Shown: positions 35,536 to 44,034 of the stretch, piece after piece
Numbering within the stretch: position 1 is the stretch's first letter
Layout: each line of letters opens with the position of its first letter
Assembly: GCA_031267575.1 (NCBI GenBank)
Contig: JAIRYN010000058.1
Location: 1 to 64,000, forward strand
DNA length: 64,000 nucleotides
DNA from: Synergistaceae bacterium
Lineage (GTDB): Bacteria; Synergistota; Synergistia; Synergistales; Aminobacteriaceae
Direction of reading: 5' to 3'
Program-made: the position numbers and the translations under genes
Notes under the pieces: generated by a model
Seen by the model: the letters and a program-made list of their open reading frames with translations, nothing else
Database searches by the model: none
Told to the model about the DNA's origin: nothing

Positions 35536-37017
35536 CTACACGCCGAACAAGGCAAAGGACGCCAGTGCCCCCAAGGGAACCAGAACCGCCACGTTGCGCC
35601 ACGGGACGAAAAGAGCGCGGCAGAGCAATAGGATAAAAATACCGGCACAGCAGTAGGAGGCAAAAAAACCCCATTCCGCTTGCCAGGGAATCAGGCGCGC
35701 CGCACCGTCGGCAATGATTCCCCACAAGGCGAAGGCGCCCTCCAGAATGCCGGCTCCGAAAGCCGCCCCTGGGATTCCAAATAGGCACATCAGGGCGATA
35801 ATCGACGCGACGGTCAAGGCAAAGCTGAAAAAGGCTGGCGCCGCTAAGTTGATCAACACACCAACCCAAGGTGAGGCTCCGAAGGTCCAAGAGACCTGGG
35901 GAAAAGTGACGATCCAGATCAACGGGCTGACGCCAAGCCAGAGCAACCCGTCATCCGAGCTGAGGCGTTCCGCAGCGGCGGCGATGGTCACGGCGGCCAA
36001 AACCGACAAGCGCCACCCGATGTCCCAGAACCAGAAAGGAGAACGCAACAACAGCAACACAGCAGCCAAGGAGACGGAGTTGATGGCGCTACCCGGCCGT
36101 CCCGCCAGTTCTCCCAGGAGGGCCACTTGGATCATCAGCCCCGCCCGAGCCGCACTAGCCGAGGCTCCAGTCAGAAGGATATAAAGCCACAGCAGAAGAC
36201 TCAACCCCAAAAACCGCCTTTTCCCCCTCTTGAAAAAGTATGACGCGGCCGCCACCAAAATACCCACGTGAAAACCGGACACAGCCAAGAGGTGACTCGT
36301 CCCCCAAACCCTGTGAGCGGCGTTTAGGCCTTCGTCTCGCTTGCCCGTCCAAGAAGCGTTGAGGTAGGCGGCCGTCAAGTGAGGCAGGCGCAGAGCAAGG
36401 GCCCGATAGAGACCGTAGCGCCATCGTTGAAGCAGAGCCTCCGCCGAGAAGCGGAGGCCGAAACCGGGAATAGCTCCAGAAAGAGATTCGACTTTGGCGG
36501 AGGTCAGTTGCGCCATCATTCCCCGGGCACGCCAAAAACGGTCTTCCCGGAAGTCACTGCCACTGGAGGTGGATCGGAAGAGCTTGGGTGTTCCCTCCAC
36601 TCGAACCCGATCTCCTTCCACCACGGTTGCGAAAGGAAGTTTCAGAACAAATCCCCCCTGATGCGTTTTTACCGTCACGGCCTGAAGCCGGCCCCAGGGA
36701 CGGCTCTCCACCACGATACCGGTTGTGACGACGAAGCGAGGAAGAACGGGCGAACGAGTCAGGCAAAAGGCAATCCAGGAAGAGCACAGAAGCTCGATGA
36801 TGAGCATGAGCACCGCCGCGCGCCACTGGCCCTTCAGCTCGACGCGATAGGAGCAGACCGTTACCCCCACCGCTGTCAGTAACGAGATCAAGGGCATCGC
36901 CCAAGGGATTACTCGGCCCTCCAAGGCCAACATCACCGTGAGGCCGGCCAAAATCGCCAGAAAAGGGGATCGAGCCAGAAGTATCATGCTTGATTGAAAA
37001 TTACGCTCACAAGCCAA
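35536..37017 (-). CDS. comEC: ComEC/Rec2 competence membrane protein (without nuclease domain)
   Basis: A 493-residue polytopic protein with an N-terminal OB-like DUF4131 region and the competence domain. The conserved part reads GTSHLLAVSGFHVGILVAAA followed by hydrophobic segments and ASASAARAGLMIQVALLGE. It is the channel that passes single-stranded DNA through the cytoplasmic membrane. The C-terminal metallo-beta-lactamase domain of larger ComEC proteins is absent; the protein ends shortly after the last membrane segments. Start is uncertain: TTG 37017 four bases past comEA, or ATG 36987. It follows comEA. Confidence 0.88.
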   Translation of the reverse strand: MACERNFQSSMILLARSPFLAILAGLTVMLALEGRVIPWAMPLISLLTAVGVTVCSYRVELKGQWRAAVLMLIIELLCSSWIAFCLTRSPVLPRFVVTTGIVVESRPWGRLQAVTVKTHQGGFVLKLPFATVVEGDRVRVEGTPKLFRSTSSGSDFREDRFWRARGMMAQLTSAKVESLSGAIPGFGLRFSAEALLQRWRYGLYRALALRLPHLTAAYLNASWTGKRDEGLNAAHRVWGTSHLLAVSGFHVGILVAAASYFFKRGKRRFLGLSLLLWLYILLTGASASAARAGLMIQVALLGELAGRPGSAINSVSLAAVLLLLRSPFWFWDIGWRLSVLAAVTIAAAAERLSSDDGLLWLGVSPLIWIVTFPQVSWTFGASPWVGVLINLAAPAFFSFALTVASIIALMCLFGIPGAAFGAGILEGAFALWGIIADGAARLIPWQAEWGFFASYCCAGIFILLLCRALFVPWRNVAVLVPLGALASFALFGV

Positions 37018-37020
37018 TAA

Positions 37021-37803
37021 TCATGGGCCAACGGTTACGTTGCCGCGCAGCCCTTCCAGTTTTTTCGCGCCAATACCCTTGACCTGTAAAAGATCGTCCA
37101 CCGCTCGGAAGAGACCGTTTTCTTGACGATGTTTTATGATGTTTTTTGCCAGAGTGGGGCCGATGCCTTTCAATGAAGTCAGCTCTTCCTCCGAGGCCCG
37201 GTTGACGTTCACGAGGCTGGAAGTTTTGGGTTTATTCCGCTCATGCCGCGACGCGGAGTAAGTTTGCCGCGCCTGAGTTTGGGGCGTTTTCGGCGGATTG
37301 GGCATCGAGGGGACCTGAGTCGCGTTCGCCCCTGTCGTCGGAGTTTCTCTAGCGGGAATGTGAACGTGCAGTCCATCCTCCAACGAAGAGGCCATATTCA
37401 CGACCACGGGATCGGCGAGGCTGTCCAAACCTCCTGCTGCCTCCACTAACTGAAAGAGCCGCGCGCCAGCGGAGAGGCGATAAACCCCCGGCTTGCGCAC
37501 TTTGCCTGTGATATACACCACCCACTCTGAAACCGGAGTTGAATCCGGAGTTGAAGCTGAATCCGAAGTCTCCTGGATCGCCAATACGTTGACTCCAGTG
37601 GTCGTTTTTGTGTCGCGCGAACGCTGGCGCGTTTCGGAAACAGCCGTCACCCTTTCGGTTCGGGGAGTTTGCGGAACCGCGTTTTCGATTTTTTCCTCAC
37701 GAATCGTCAGTGACCGCGCCAAGAGGCCAGCCGCCAAAAAACAGGTCATGCCTGTCGCGAACAAGAGCCTACCACGGTGCTTTTCCCAAAGCTCCTCCCA
37801 CAT
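37021..37803 (-). CDS. comEA: ComEA DNA-binding competence protein (SLBB plus helix-hairpin-helix)
   Basis: A 260-residue envelope protein. A membrane anchor lies near residues 12-30, followed by a low-complexity linker (about 35-90), an SLBB domain (VVYITGKVRKPGVYRLSAGA), a second linker, and a C-terminal double helix-hairpin-helix (VNRASEEELTSLKGIGPTLA ... VKGIGAKKLEGLRG). ComEA binds incoming double-stranded DNA and hands it to ComEC. ATG 37803 follows GGAGAGG inside a striking purine-rich stretch on this strand. Small duplications (TPDSTP) lie in the linker. Confidence 0.92.
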   Translation of the reverse strand: MWEELWEKHRGRLLFATGMTCFLAAGLLARSLTIREEKIENAVPQTPRTERVTAVSETRQRSRDTKTTTGVNVLAIQETSDSASTPDSTPVSEWVVYITGKVRKPGVYRLSAGARLFQLVEAAGGLDSLADPVVVNMASSLEDGLHVHIPARETPTTGANATQVPSMPNPPKTPQTQARQTYSASRHERNKPKTSSLVNVNRASEEELTSLKGIGPTLAKNIIKHRQENGLFRAVDDLLQVKGIGAKKLEGLRGNVTVGP

Positions 37804-37905
37804 GTTCCTCTCTCCTCTCTCTCTTCTTTAATTTTCTCTTCTTTTTTTCTCTTCTTCATTACTTTTCTTTCTTCTTCTCTCTTTTCTTCTCTCTCTTATC
37901 CTTAT
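37804..37905. other. Polypyrimidine/polypurine tract between miaB and comEA
   Basis: Roughly 100 bases in which the plus strand is almost only C and T (the minus strand almost only A and G). It spans the miaB stop region and the comEA ribosome site. Such asymmetric tracts can form triplex or R-loop structures or arise by slippage expansion. Confidence 0.7.
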
Positions 37906-39236
37906 CGAACGACGACACCCCTGAGGCACCAAGACTCCGCCGAAACGACCTCGGCCGTGACGAAGCGACCCAGAAGGTCCTTCGCGCCATCCAACAAAAC
38001 CACTTTGTCCATAGGTGTGCGCCCCTGGAGCAGCGTCTCGCCCTTGGGAGCGGCTCCGTCCACCAGAACGGAATATCTTCGCCCCACCAGCTTTTTATTG
38101 ATTTCGAGGGTGATGGCGTTTTGCAGCGCGTTGACGCGGTTGAGACGCTCCATTCGCACCTCTTGGGGTAAGGCGCCAGGCATGGTGGCGGCCGGCGTTC
38201 CCGTTCTTTCGGAGTAGGCAGCTGTGTGGACGAAGTCGAAGCGTATTTCTGAAAGAGCACTCATGGAATCCTCGAAATCCTCCTCTGTCTCCCCCGGGAA
38301 ACCCACAATCAGGTCACTGGTGAGCCCTACCTCGGGAAGAAGGGAGCGTACCATCCGCACTTTATCCACGTACTCAGCTCGTGTGTACTTGCGGTTCATG
38401 AGCTTGAGGACTCGATCACTGCCGGCTTGGATTGGAAGGTTCAGCGAAGGAGCAACGTTCGGCTCGTCGAGCATCACTTGTAGAATCGCCTCGGTGAAAT
38501 CTTGGGGTAGGGAGGTCACAAAGCGCAGCCTCTCCGCACCCGTGTGGGCCACCTCGCGCAGCAGCTCGGCAAAGCCGTAACCGCTTTGAAAATCTTTACC
38601 ATAGCTGTTGACATTTTGCCCCAAAAGAGTGATTTCTTTCGCGCCGTTGGACATAAGGGCGTGAACTTCGCGCAGAACTTCCACCGGGGGACGGGAGAGG
38701 AAGCGTCCGCGGACGTGGGGGACGATACAATAAGTACAAAAATTATCGCATCCGTGGGCGATGGTGACGTAGCCGCGATATTTATTTTCTCGCGTTTCCG
38801 AGAATTCGTCCAAATCGTGGAACTCCCGCGGGTCCTCGTCCAAGAGAGTCACCCGCTCTCCCGTCATAACGCGTTCGAGGCCTTCGGGCAGCATCCCGAT
38901 GTGCCGAGGTCCCGAAACCAAGCGGACCCACGGATAACGGGAGAAGACCCTGTCTCCCAGGTTCTGGGCGATGCACCCCGTCAGAGCCACATAAGGCCGC
39001 CTATTTCGTTCCCAGAGAGGGGCGTAGCGTCCCAGTTCGCTCCATACCTTTTGTTCCGCTTTGCCGCGAACGCTGCAACCCGTGAAAATTACCAGGTCGG
39101 CCCCGCCCTCGTCCGACTCCGCCCAACCCCGGCGCGTCAAAGCCGTGCGCACTCTGTCGCTGTCGTAGACGTTCATTTGACAACCATAAATCTTCATGTG
39201 AAAACGATACACGGATTTTTCCTTCCCCCTCGACAC
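37902..39236 (-). CDS. miaB: tRNA-2-methylthio-N6-dimethylallyladenosine synthase
   Basis: A 444-residue radical-SAM methylthiotransferase that adds a methylthio group to i6A37 of tRNAs. The N-terminal UPF0004 domain carries cysteines in YGCQMNVYDS, FTGCSVR and LTGCIAQ. The radical-SAM motif is HGCDNFCTYCIVPHVRG, with ITLLGQNVNSYG following. The TRAM domain lies at the C-terminus (RYSVLVDGAAPKG). Length is normal. It is first in the miaB-comEA-comEC group. ATG 39236 is used; MKIYGCQ thirteen codons in is another possibility. Confidence 0.94.
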   Translation of the reverse strand: MSRGKEKSVYRFHMKIYGCQMNVYDSDRVRTALTRRGWAESDEGGADLVIFTGCSVRGKAEQKVWSELGRYAPLWERNRRPYVALTGCIAQNLGDRVFSRYPWVRLVSGPRHIGMLPEGLERVMTGERVTLLDEDPREFHDLDEFSETRENKYRGYVTIAHGCDNFCTYCIVPHVRGRFLSRPPVEVLREVHALMSNGAKEITLLGQNVNSYGKDFQSGYGFAELLREVAHTGAERLRFVTSLPQDFTEAILQVMLDEPNVAPSLNLPIQAGSDRVLKLMNRKYTRAEYVDKVRMVRSLLPEVGLTSDLIVGFPGETEEDFEDSMSALSEIRFDFVHTAAYSERTGTPAATMPGALPQEVRMERLNRVNALQNAITLEINKKLVGRRYSVLVDGAAPKGETLLQGRTPMDKVVLLDGAKDLLGRFVTAEVVSAESWCLRGVVVR

Positions 39237-39438
39237 ATCAAAAACTGTCGAGCCCCTAAACCAGCGAGACTCGGCGCTCTAAGTCTACGATTAAATTCTT
39301 TTCGACGCAAGCCTGGGAGCCTGGGGTTGTATTATAGTGAATTAAAGCAAAAGGCATAAAGTTAGAGCCATTCTTTCATGAGCTTGAATGTTTACGATAA
39401 AGATTGAGAAGCTGAAAGAGGCAAAAGGACGCGTGAAC

Positions 39439-39799
39439 TTTTACGATAAAGCGATGAGAAAGCCAACGGCTTCAGCCGTTGTTAGATGAGATTGGATGAG
39501 AATCGCAAGGCCGCCAATGGTGGCGTTTGTTTTGTATTTGGTTTCTTGCCATATGTCTACTTTCATGTGTCTACTTTCATGTTAAACTTCTTTTATGGCT
39601 TATCAACGCGAAATGCGGGGCGGAACACGACCGGGATATCAATCGGGATATCAATGCGGCTATAAATATTCTCAGAGTGGGGGCATCCACTCTTAAAGGA
39701 GAAGACGTATCTTAAAGGAGAAGACGTAAGACCGGTTTCAGTCGGCTGTCTTTGTCGATCTTAGACTCCCACAACTTTAGTCGTGGGAGTATGTCAAGG
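39439..39799 (+). mobile_element. tnpB-3'-end/right-end element, copy D
   Basis: The longest copy: left end TTTTACGATAAAGCGATGAG, hairpin leader, TnpB remnant (CGAEHDRDINRDINAAINIL) and a right-end hairpin ending TATGTCAA. It contains three internal small duplications: TGTCTACTTTCATG twice, the GGGATATCAAT unit twice, and CTTAAAGGAGAAGACGTA twice. A second partial left-end (TTTACGATAAAG) lies at 39391. The right end touches a possibly broken frame at 39800-40036. Confidence 0.75.
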
Positions 39800-40036
39800 A
39801 CAGGTGGTCTCTTGGGCAGGGAGTTGGAGGGCGTCCCGGGCTGTGGGGTATGCTTTTTTTCGCTCGCCGGCGGAGCGCCGTCTGTCTTGTTGTTGTGTGG
39901 TTTATCGCGACGGGGGCTGACGGCGTACGCGGTGTTTGGAGTGGGAGTACAGAGGCGGCTTCTCGGTGAGGAGGGTGTCGGATTCACCGTCGATGGGCGT
40001 GTGGACATGAAAAAATACGCCTGGGATGGTCGCTGA
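39800..40036 (+). pseudogene. Possible gene remnant downstream of element copy D
   Basis: An open frame that starts inside the element and continues for about 80 codons (RTGGLLGRELEGVPGCGVC, APSVLLLCGLSRRGLTAYAV, GFTVDGRVDMKKYAWDGR). Its base composition resembles coding DNA here, but no start, ribosome site or family is recognised. It may be the 3' end of a gene cut by the element. The following 90 bases hold a duplicated TTTTTGCATTCTGCCCTTG. Confidence 0.25.
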
Positions 40037-40126
40037 AACAGTACTTGGGACGAAGGGGTTTATGGGGCGAGTATCAAACTTCCATTTATTTTTGCATTCT
40101 GCCCTTGTTGTTTTTGCATTCTGCCC

Positions 40127-40155
40127 TTGACGTATATGATTTTCGCTTTTATACT
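40127..40155 (+). promoter_or_regulatory. Near-consensus sigma-70 promoter of fapR
   Basis: TTGACG (40127-40132), 17-bp spacer, TATACT (40150-40155). The expected transcription start, about 40162, lies just before the candidate FapR operator at 40181-40199. It probably drives the whole lipid operon. Confidence 0.7.
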
Positions 40156-40180
40156 GCATATCCAGGTTAGCGGAACAGAT

Positions 40181-40199
40181 ATTAGCACCAGGTGTCAAT
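40181..40199. promoter_or_regulatory. Candidate FapR operator
   Basis: ATTAGCACCAGGTGTCAAT is a near-perfect palindrome resembling FapR sites, which have a TTAG-x-ACC ... GGT-x-CTAA form. It lies about 20-38 bases downstream of the predicted transcription start of fapR, where bound FapR would block transcription until malonyl-CoA or malonyl-ACP releases it. Confidence 0.6.
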
Positions 40200-40212
40200 A
40201 ATTTTACCAGCG

Positions 40213-40812
40213 ATGCTTTTGTCACGATACTCGATGGGGGCGTTTGGGATTAAATCCGAAAAAAAAATTCGTCAGCAGCGCCTGGCGAAATTGCTTGACG
40301 ATAATCCAATGGCGACAGACCAAGAACTCGCGTTCCTTCTGGGGGTGAGCGTGAGCACAATGCGTTTGGACCGCGCTCTTATGGGTGTGCCCGAACTTCG
40401 CGAGCGGATCAAGCGTATGGCGCAGGAGGCGAGCAGCAAGCTGCGCTCCTTGAGTCAAAGCGAAATCGTTGGCGATCTGTTGGAACTCGAACCCAACCAC
40501 TGGGCGCTTTCGGTATTGCGCACTACCCAAGAGATGGCTTTTCGCACGACGGACATTTTATGGGATCACTACATTTATGCTCAGGCCAGTTCCATCGCGG
40601 TGGCCGTAATCGAAGCCACGGCGGTGATCATCGACTCGATGCGGGGAGAGTACAAAGGACACGCTAAGGTGGGTGACGTGTTGATCGCCAGGGCCAAAGT
40701 GGGCGTCAGCAAGGACAATCGTTACATCGTCAGCGTGCGAACCCGGGTGAGGGAAAAGGAAATATTCGTCGGCCGCTTTATCACCGAGATCTTGACCGCG
40801 AAGATCCCATGA
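40213..40812 (+). CDS. fapR: FapR transcriptional repressor of lipid biosynthesis
   Basis: A repressor of about 200 residues. The N-terminal DeoR-like helix-turn-helix reads ATDQELAFLLGVSVSTMRLD, linked by the conserved PELRERIKRMA helix to a hot-dog effector domain. That domain has LELEPNHWALSVL and AKVGDVLIARAKVGV, the fold that binds malonyl-CoA/ACP. ATG 40213 is given as start; ATG 40234 is equally possible and no start has a clear ribosome site. A GTG at 40192 falls within the operator. It heads the operon with plsX and fab genes, as in Firmicutes, and likely represses itself. Confidence 0.9.
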   Translation: MLLSRYSMGAFGIKSEKKIRQQRLAKLLDDNPMATDQELAFLLGVSVSTMRLDRALMGVPELRERIKRMAQEASSKLRSLSQSEIVGDLLELEPNHWALSVLRTTQEMAFRTTDILWDHYIYAQASSIAVAVIEATAVIIDSMRGEYKGHAKVGDVLIARAKVGVSKDNRYIVSVRTRVREKEIFVGRFITEILTAKIP

Positions 40813-40962
40813 ACTCTGAATTTGCCCAATACCTCAGTATTCAGAAATAAAGAAATAAAGAAATAAAGAAATAACAGCGGATGGCCTTTGAAAGGTTTTG
40901 TTCATAATGGGGATAAACGCGATTATTGAAGGAATTATTGATGGAATGGACCTGTGGATGCG

Positions 40963-41961
40963 ATGAAGACATTAACGATAGCTCTCGACGCGATGGGCGG
41001 CGACAATGCGCCCTATGAAATTTGTAAAGGCGCGGCTTTGGCCTGCAAGGAATTTCCAGATTTGGAGATGATCCTGACGGGGGACGAGGAAAAAATCAAA
41101 CCTTGTTTGAAGGTCGTTTCCAGAGATGTATTGAATAGAATACGGATCGTGCACACGACCGAAATTGTCGCGATGGACGAACAGCCTACCACCGCGATTC
41201 GGAAAAAGCGAGACTCCAGCATGAGGATCGCCATGGAGATGGTGCGGGCGGGGGAGGCTCAAGGATGTCTTTCCGCCGGAAATACGGGGGCAATCGTGGC
41301 GGGGGGCGTCTTGGTGGTGGGGAGACTGCCGACCATCGAGCGACCCGCTTTGGGGGTACCTCTGCCAACCATCAGTCGGTGGACGTTTTTGCTGGATGTA
41401 GGTGCTTCCGTGCGCTCCAAGCCCATGAACCTGTATCAGTACGCTCAAATGGGCAACGTGTACTCCAAGAAAATTCTAGGAGTCGCCGAGCCTGAGATCG
41501 CTCTTTTGTCCAACGGAACCGAGGAGATCAAGGGCGACGACACCGTGGCGGAAGCCAGGGAAATGCTGTGCGGGAGTCCTTTGAACTTCAAGGGTTACGT
41601 GGAAGGAGATGATATTCCCTGGGGCCGGGCGGACGTCGTGGTTTGTGACGGCTTCATGGGCAACGTGATCTTGAAGTTCGGGGAAGGTCTGATGCAGGGC
41701 GCCAAGTCTATCATCGGCGAGGAAATGGGACATCGTTTCATGCCGAAGATAGGGTTGCTTTTCATGATCCCCATGGTCAAAGCGCTCTGGGCTCGTTTCA
41801 ACTACGAGAAATATGGAGGCACACCTCTTCTGGGAGTCAAAGGAACGGTCATCAAGGCCCATGGACGTTCAAAAGCACCCGCCATTTTAGGCGCGTTGAC
41901 CGCTGCTCGAAACTTCATCGTCAAGGACGGCGTAGGGCAAATTCGCGAGGAACTCGAGTGA
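40963..41961 (+). CDS. plsX: Phosphate acyltransferase
   Basis: A 332-residue enzyme making acyl-phosphate from acyl-ACP for phosphatidic acid synthesis. It starts TIALDAMGGDNAP, with CLSAGNTGAIVAG, LLDVGASVRSKP, CDGFMGNVILK and the C-terminal GGTPLLGVKG, all typical. ATG 40963 is preferred over the in-frame GTG three codons upstream. Before it there are four AAAGAAAT repeats (about 40846-40875). The partner PlsY is not in the window. It is the second gene of the FapR operon. Confidence 0.94.
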   Translation: MKTLTIALDAMGGDNAPYEICKGAALACKEFPDLEMILTGDEEKIKPCLKVVSRDVLNRIRIVHTTEIVAMDEQPTTAIRKKRDSSMRIAMEMVRAGEAQGCLSAGNTGAIVAGGVLVVGRLPTIERPALGVPLPTISRWTFLLDVGASVRSKPMNLYQYAQMGNVYSKKILGVAEPEIALLSNGTEEIKGDDTVAEAREMLCGSPLNFKGYVEGDDIPWGRADVVVCDGFMGNVILKFGEGLMQGAKSIIGEEMGHRFMPKIGLLFMIPMVKALWARFNYEKYGGTPLLGVKGTVIKAHGRSKAPAILGALTAARNFIVKDGVGQIREELE

Positions 41962-42031
41962 GGCGTGGGATAAGATGGAAAACGATTATGGAAACGCTTA
42001 TGAAAAAGATGACGGAAAAGATGATGGAAAA

Positions 42032-42973
42032 ATGAGGCAAAACAACCGGGTTTGTAAGCTGCTGGGAACGCAATATCCTCTGTTGCAGGGAGGCATGGCT
42101 TGGGTCGCCAACGCCGAACTGGCCGCGGCCGTCAGTAACGGCGGCGGGGTGGGGATCATCGCGGCGGCCACGATGCCGGCGGAGATACTGGAGCGGGAGA
42201 TTTTGAAAGCGCGACAGCTGACGGATCGCCCCTTTGGGATCAATATCATGTTGATGTCCCCTACGACACCCGACGCCCTGGCAATGGCCGAGAAACACAA
42301 GGTTCCCATTGTCACCACGGGAGCGGGCAGCCCCGGCAAGATTTTGGATCGCCTTAAGCCGCTGGGAACGGTGGTCATTCCCGTGATTGCCTCGGTGGCT
42401 CAAGCCAGACGCGTCGAGAAACAAGGCGCGGACGCTGTGGTGGCCGAGGGGATGGAAGCCGGAGGACACATCGGGGAGCTGACCACGATGACCCTCGTTC
42501 CCCAGGTCGTCTCCGCTCTGAACATTCCGGTCATTGCTGCGGGCGGCATCGCGGACGGGCGCGGAGTGGCGGCGGCTTTCGCTCTGGGTGCCGAAGGCGT
42601 TCAGTTGGGGACGCGCTTCATTTGTTGCAAAGAGTGCACCGTCCACGAGAATTTCAAGAAAGCCATACTGAACGCCAGGGACCGTAGCACCGCCGTCACG
42701 GGGCAAAGTACCGGACACCCCGTGCGCTGTCTTCGCAACAAGCTGACGGCGGAGTTTGAAAAAATTGAAAACTCTCGTGCCTCCCCTGAGGATATCGAAC
42801 GCCTGGGCACGGGAAAGCTGCGCAGCGCCGTGGTCGATGGGGATGTGGAATGGGGTTCCCTTATGGCCGGGCAGTCGGCCGGGATGGTGCGTGAGATTCT
42901 TCCCGCGGCGGAGATCATCGAAAAACTTTTTTCTGAGGCAAAAGATATAGCCAATCAACTTAAAAATAGGTAA
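42032..42973 (+). CDS. fabK: FMN-dependent enoyl-ACP reductase II
   Basis: A 313-residue flavoprotein that reduces enoyl-ACP in fatty acid elongation. Hallmarks are LLGTQYPLLQGGMAWVA, GINIMLMSP, VTTGAGSPGKIL, AEGMEAGGHIGELTTM, PVIAAGGIADGRG and GAEGVQLGTRF. ATG 42032 follows GGAAAA. An in-frame ATG at 41975 would add 19 residues made of repeated GATGATGGAAAA-like sequence and is less likely. FabK rather than FabI means intrinsic insensitivity to triclosan is expected, from knowledge of the family. Confidence 0.93.
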   Translation: MRQNNRVCKLLGTQYPLLQGGMAWVANAELAAAVSNGGGVGIIAAATMPAEILEREILKARQLTDRPFGINIMLMSPTTPDALAMAEKHKVPIVTTGAGSPGKILDRLKPLGTVVIPVIASVAQARRVEKQGADAVVAEGMEAGGHIGELTTMTLVPQVVSALNIPVIAAGGIADGRGVAAAFALGAEGVQLGTRFICCKECTVHENFKKAILNARDRSTAVTGQSTGHPVRCLRNKLTAEFEKIENSRASPEDIERLGTGKLRSAVVDGDVEWGSLMAGQSAGMVREILPAAEIIEKLFSEAKDIANQLKNR

Positions 42974-42998
42974 TGACTAGACAGTGTAATGAAGAGGC

Positions 42999-43055
42999 AA
43001 TGAATGAATGAAGAGGCAATGAATGAATGAAAAGGCAATGAATGAATGAAAAGGT
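42999..43055 (+). repeat. 19-bp tandem repeats carrying ribosome-site/ATG units before fabD
   Basis: Three consecutive 19-bp units (AATGAATGAATGAAGAGGC type) with a partial unit on each side. Each contains an AAGAGG or AAAAGG site followed by ATG-AAT-GAA-TGA, a three-codon mini frame. The true fabD start (43057) is in the last, incomplete unit. Confidence 0.85.
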
Positions 43056-43056
43056 A

Positions 43057-44034
43057 ATGAATGAAGAGGTGGCACAATTGAGTTATGCGCTTTGTTTTCC
43101 CGGTCAAGGGGCGCAGGAGGTCGGAATGGGCAAGGCCTTGTACGAATCTTTCCCCTCAGCCAAAGAGATTTTCGATGAAGCCGACGACGCCCTGTCTTTT
43201 CATCTCGCGCGCGTGATCTTCGAGGGACCGGAGGAGGAATTGCGGCGCACGGCCGTCACGCAACCCGCTATCATGACCGTGAGCGTGGCTTCCACACGGG
43301 TGCTGGAGCGGGAGATGGGCGTGAAACTCGCTCCGTTCTGCGGGGCGGGACATAGCCTTGGTGAGTACACCGCGCTGGTAGCCGCGAAGGTGTTGTCTTT
43401 TCGCGACGCGGTGGAACTGGTGCACAGACGGGGCCAGTGGATGCAAGAAGCTGCTCCCGAAGGAATGGGGGCAATGGCGGCCATCTTGGGCCTGAAGGCC
43501 GAAGAGGTGGTGGAGGTTTGTTCCTCCGTCGCGCCCCATATGGAGTGCCAGACGGCGAACTTCAACGCGCCGGGACAGATCGTCATCTCCGGCCAGGCCG
43601 AGTTCGTGGAAAAAGCTATCGCCGCGGCGAAGGCGAAGGGCGCGAAAAGAGCGGTGCCGCTCAACGTCAGCGCTCCGTTCCACAGCCGCCTGATGATCCC
43701 GGCTGCCGAAAAACTCAGGGTTCAGTTTGGGCAATATCCATGGAAAGATCCAGAATGGCCCATCGTATGCAATGTGGATGCCTCGCCCCTTTCCTCGGCG
43801 GACGCGATCCGAAAGGCGCTGTTCGAACAGAGCTATAGTCCCGTGCGTTGGGCGGATTCTATTGTAAGAATGGCCGATGATGGAGTAGATGTCTTTTTGG
43901 AGCTGGGACCGGGCGACGTCCTCTCCGGTCTTATCAAACGTTGCCGCAAGGGACTCACCGTCATGGCGGCCGGAACCCCGGAGAAACTCGAACAAATGGC
44001 GAAGACCCTGGCGGAAGGAATATGGCGGATATGA
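43057..44034 (+). CDS. fabD: Malonyl-CoA:ACP transacylase
   Basis: A 325-residue transacylase loading malonate onto ACP. Motifs are LCFPGQGAQEVGMG, the nucleophile elbow GAGHSLGEYTAL, and VSAPFHSRLM with the catalytic histidine. The start ATG 43057 is the last of several repeated ATG units (see 42999-43055); the next in-frame ATG upstream is 43042. The end overlaps the fabG start region, in which 9-bp repeats occur, so translation of the two genes is coupled. Confidence 0.94.
   Translation: MNEEVAQLSYALCFPGQGAQEVGMGKALYESFPSAKEIFDEADDALSFHLARVIFEGPEEELRRTAVTQPAIMTVSVASTRVLEREMGVKLAPFCGAGHSLGEYTALVAAKVLSFRDAVELVHRRGQWMQEAAPEGMGAMAAILGLKAEEVVEVCSSVAPHMECQTANFNAPGQIVISGQAEFVEKAIAAAKAKGAKRAVPLNVSAPFHSRLMIPAAEKLRVQFGQYPWKDPEWPIVCNVDASPLSSADAIRKALFEQSYSPVRWADSIVRMADDGVDVFLELGPGDVLSGLIKRCRKGLTVMAAGTPEKLEQMAKTLAEGIWRI

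Noticed and set aside
39391-39438. A sixth tnpB-derived element.
   Set aside because: Only a partial left-end sequence (TTTACGATAAAG) is present, immediately before copy D, so it is counted as part of that locus.
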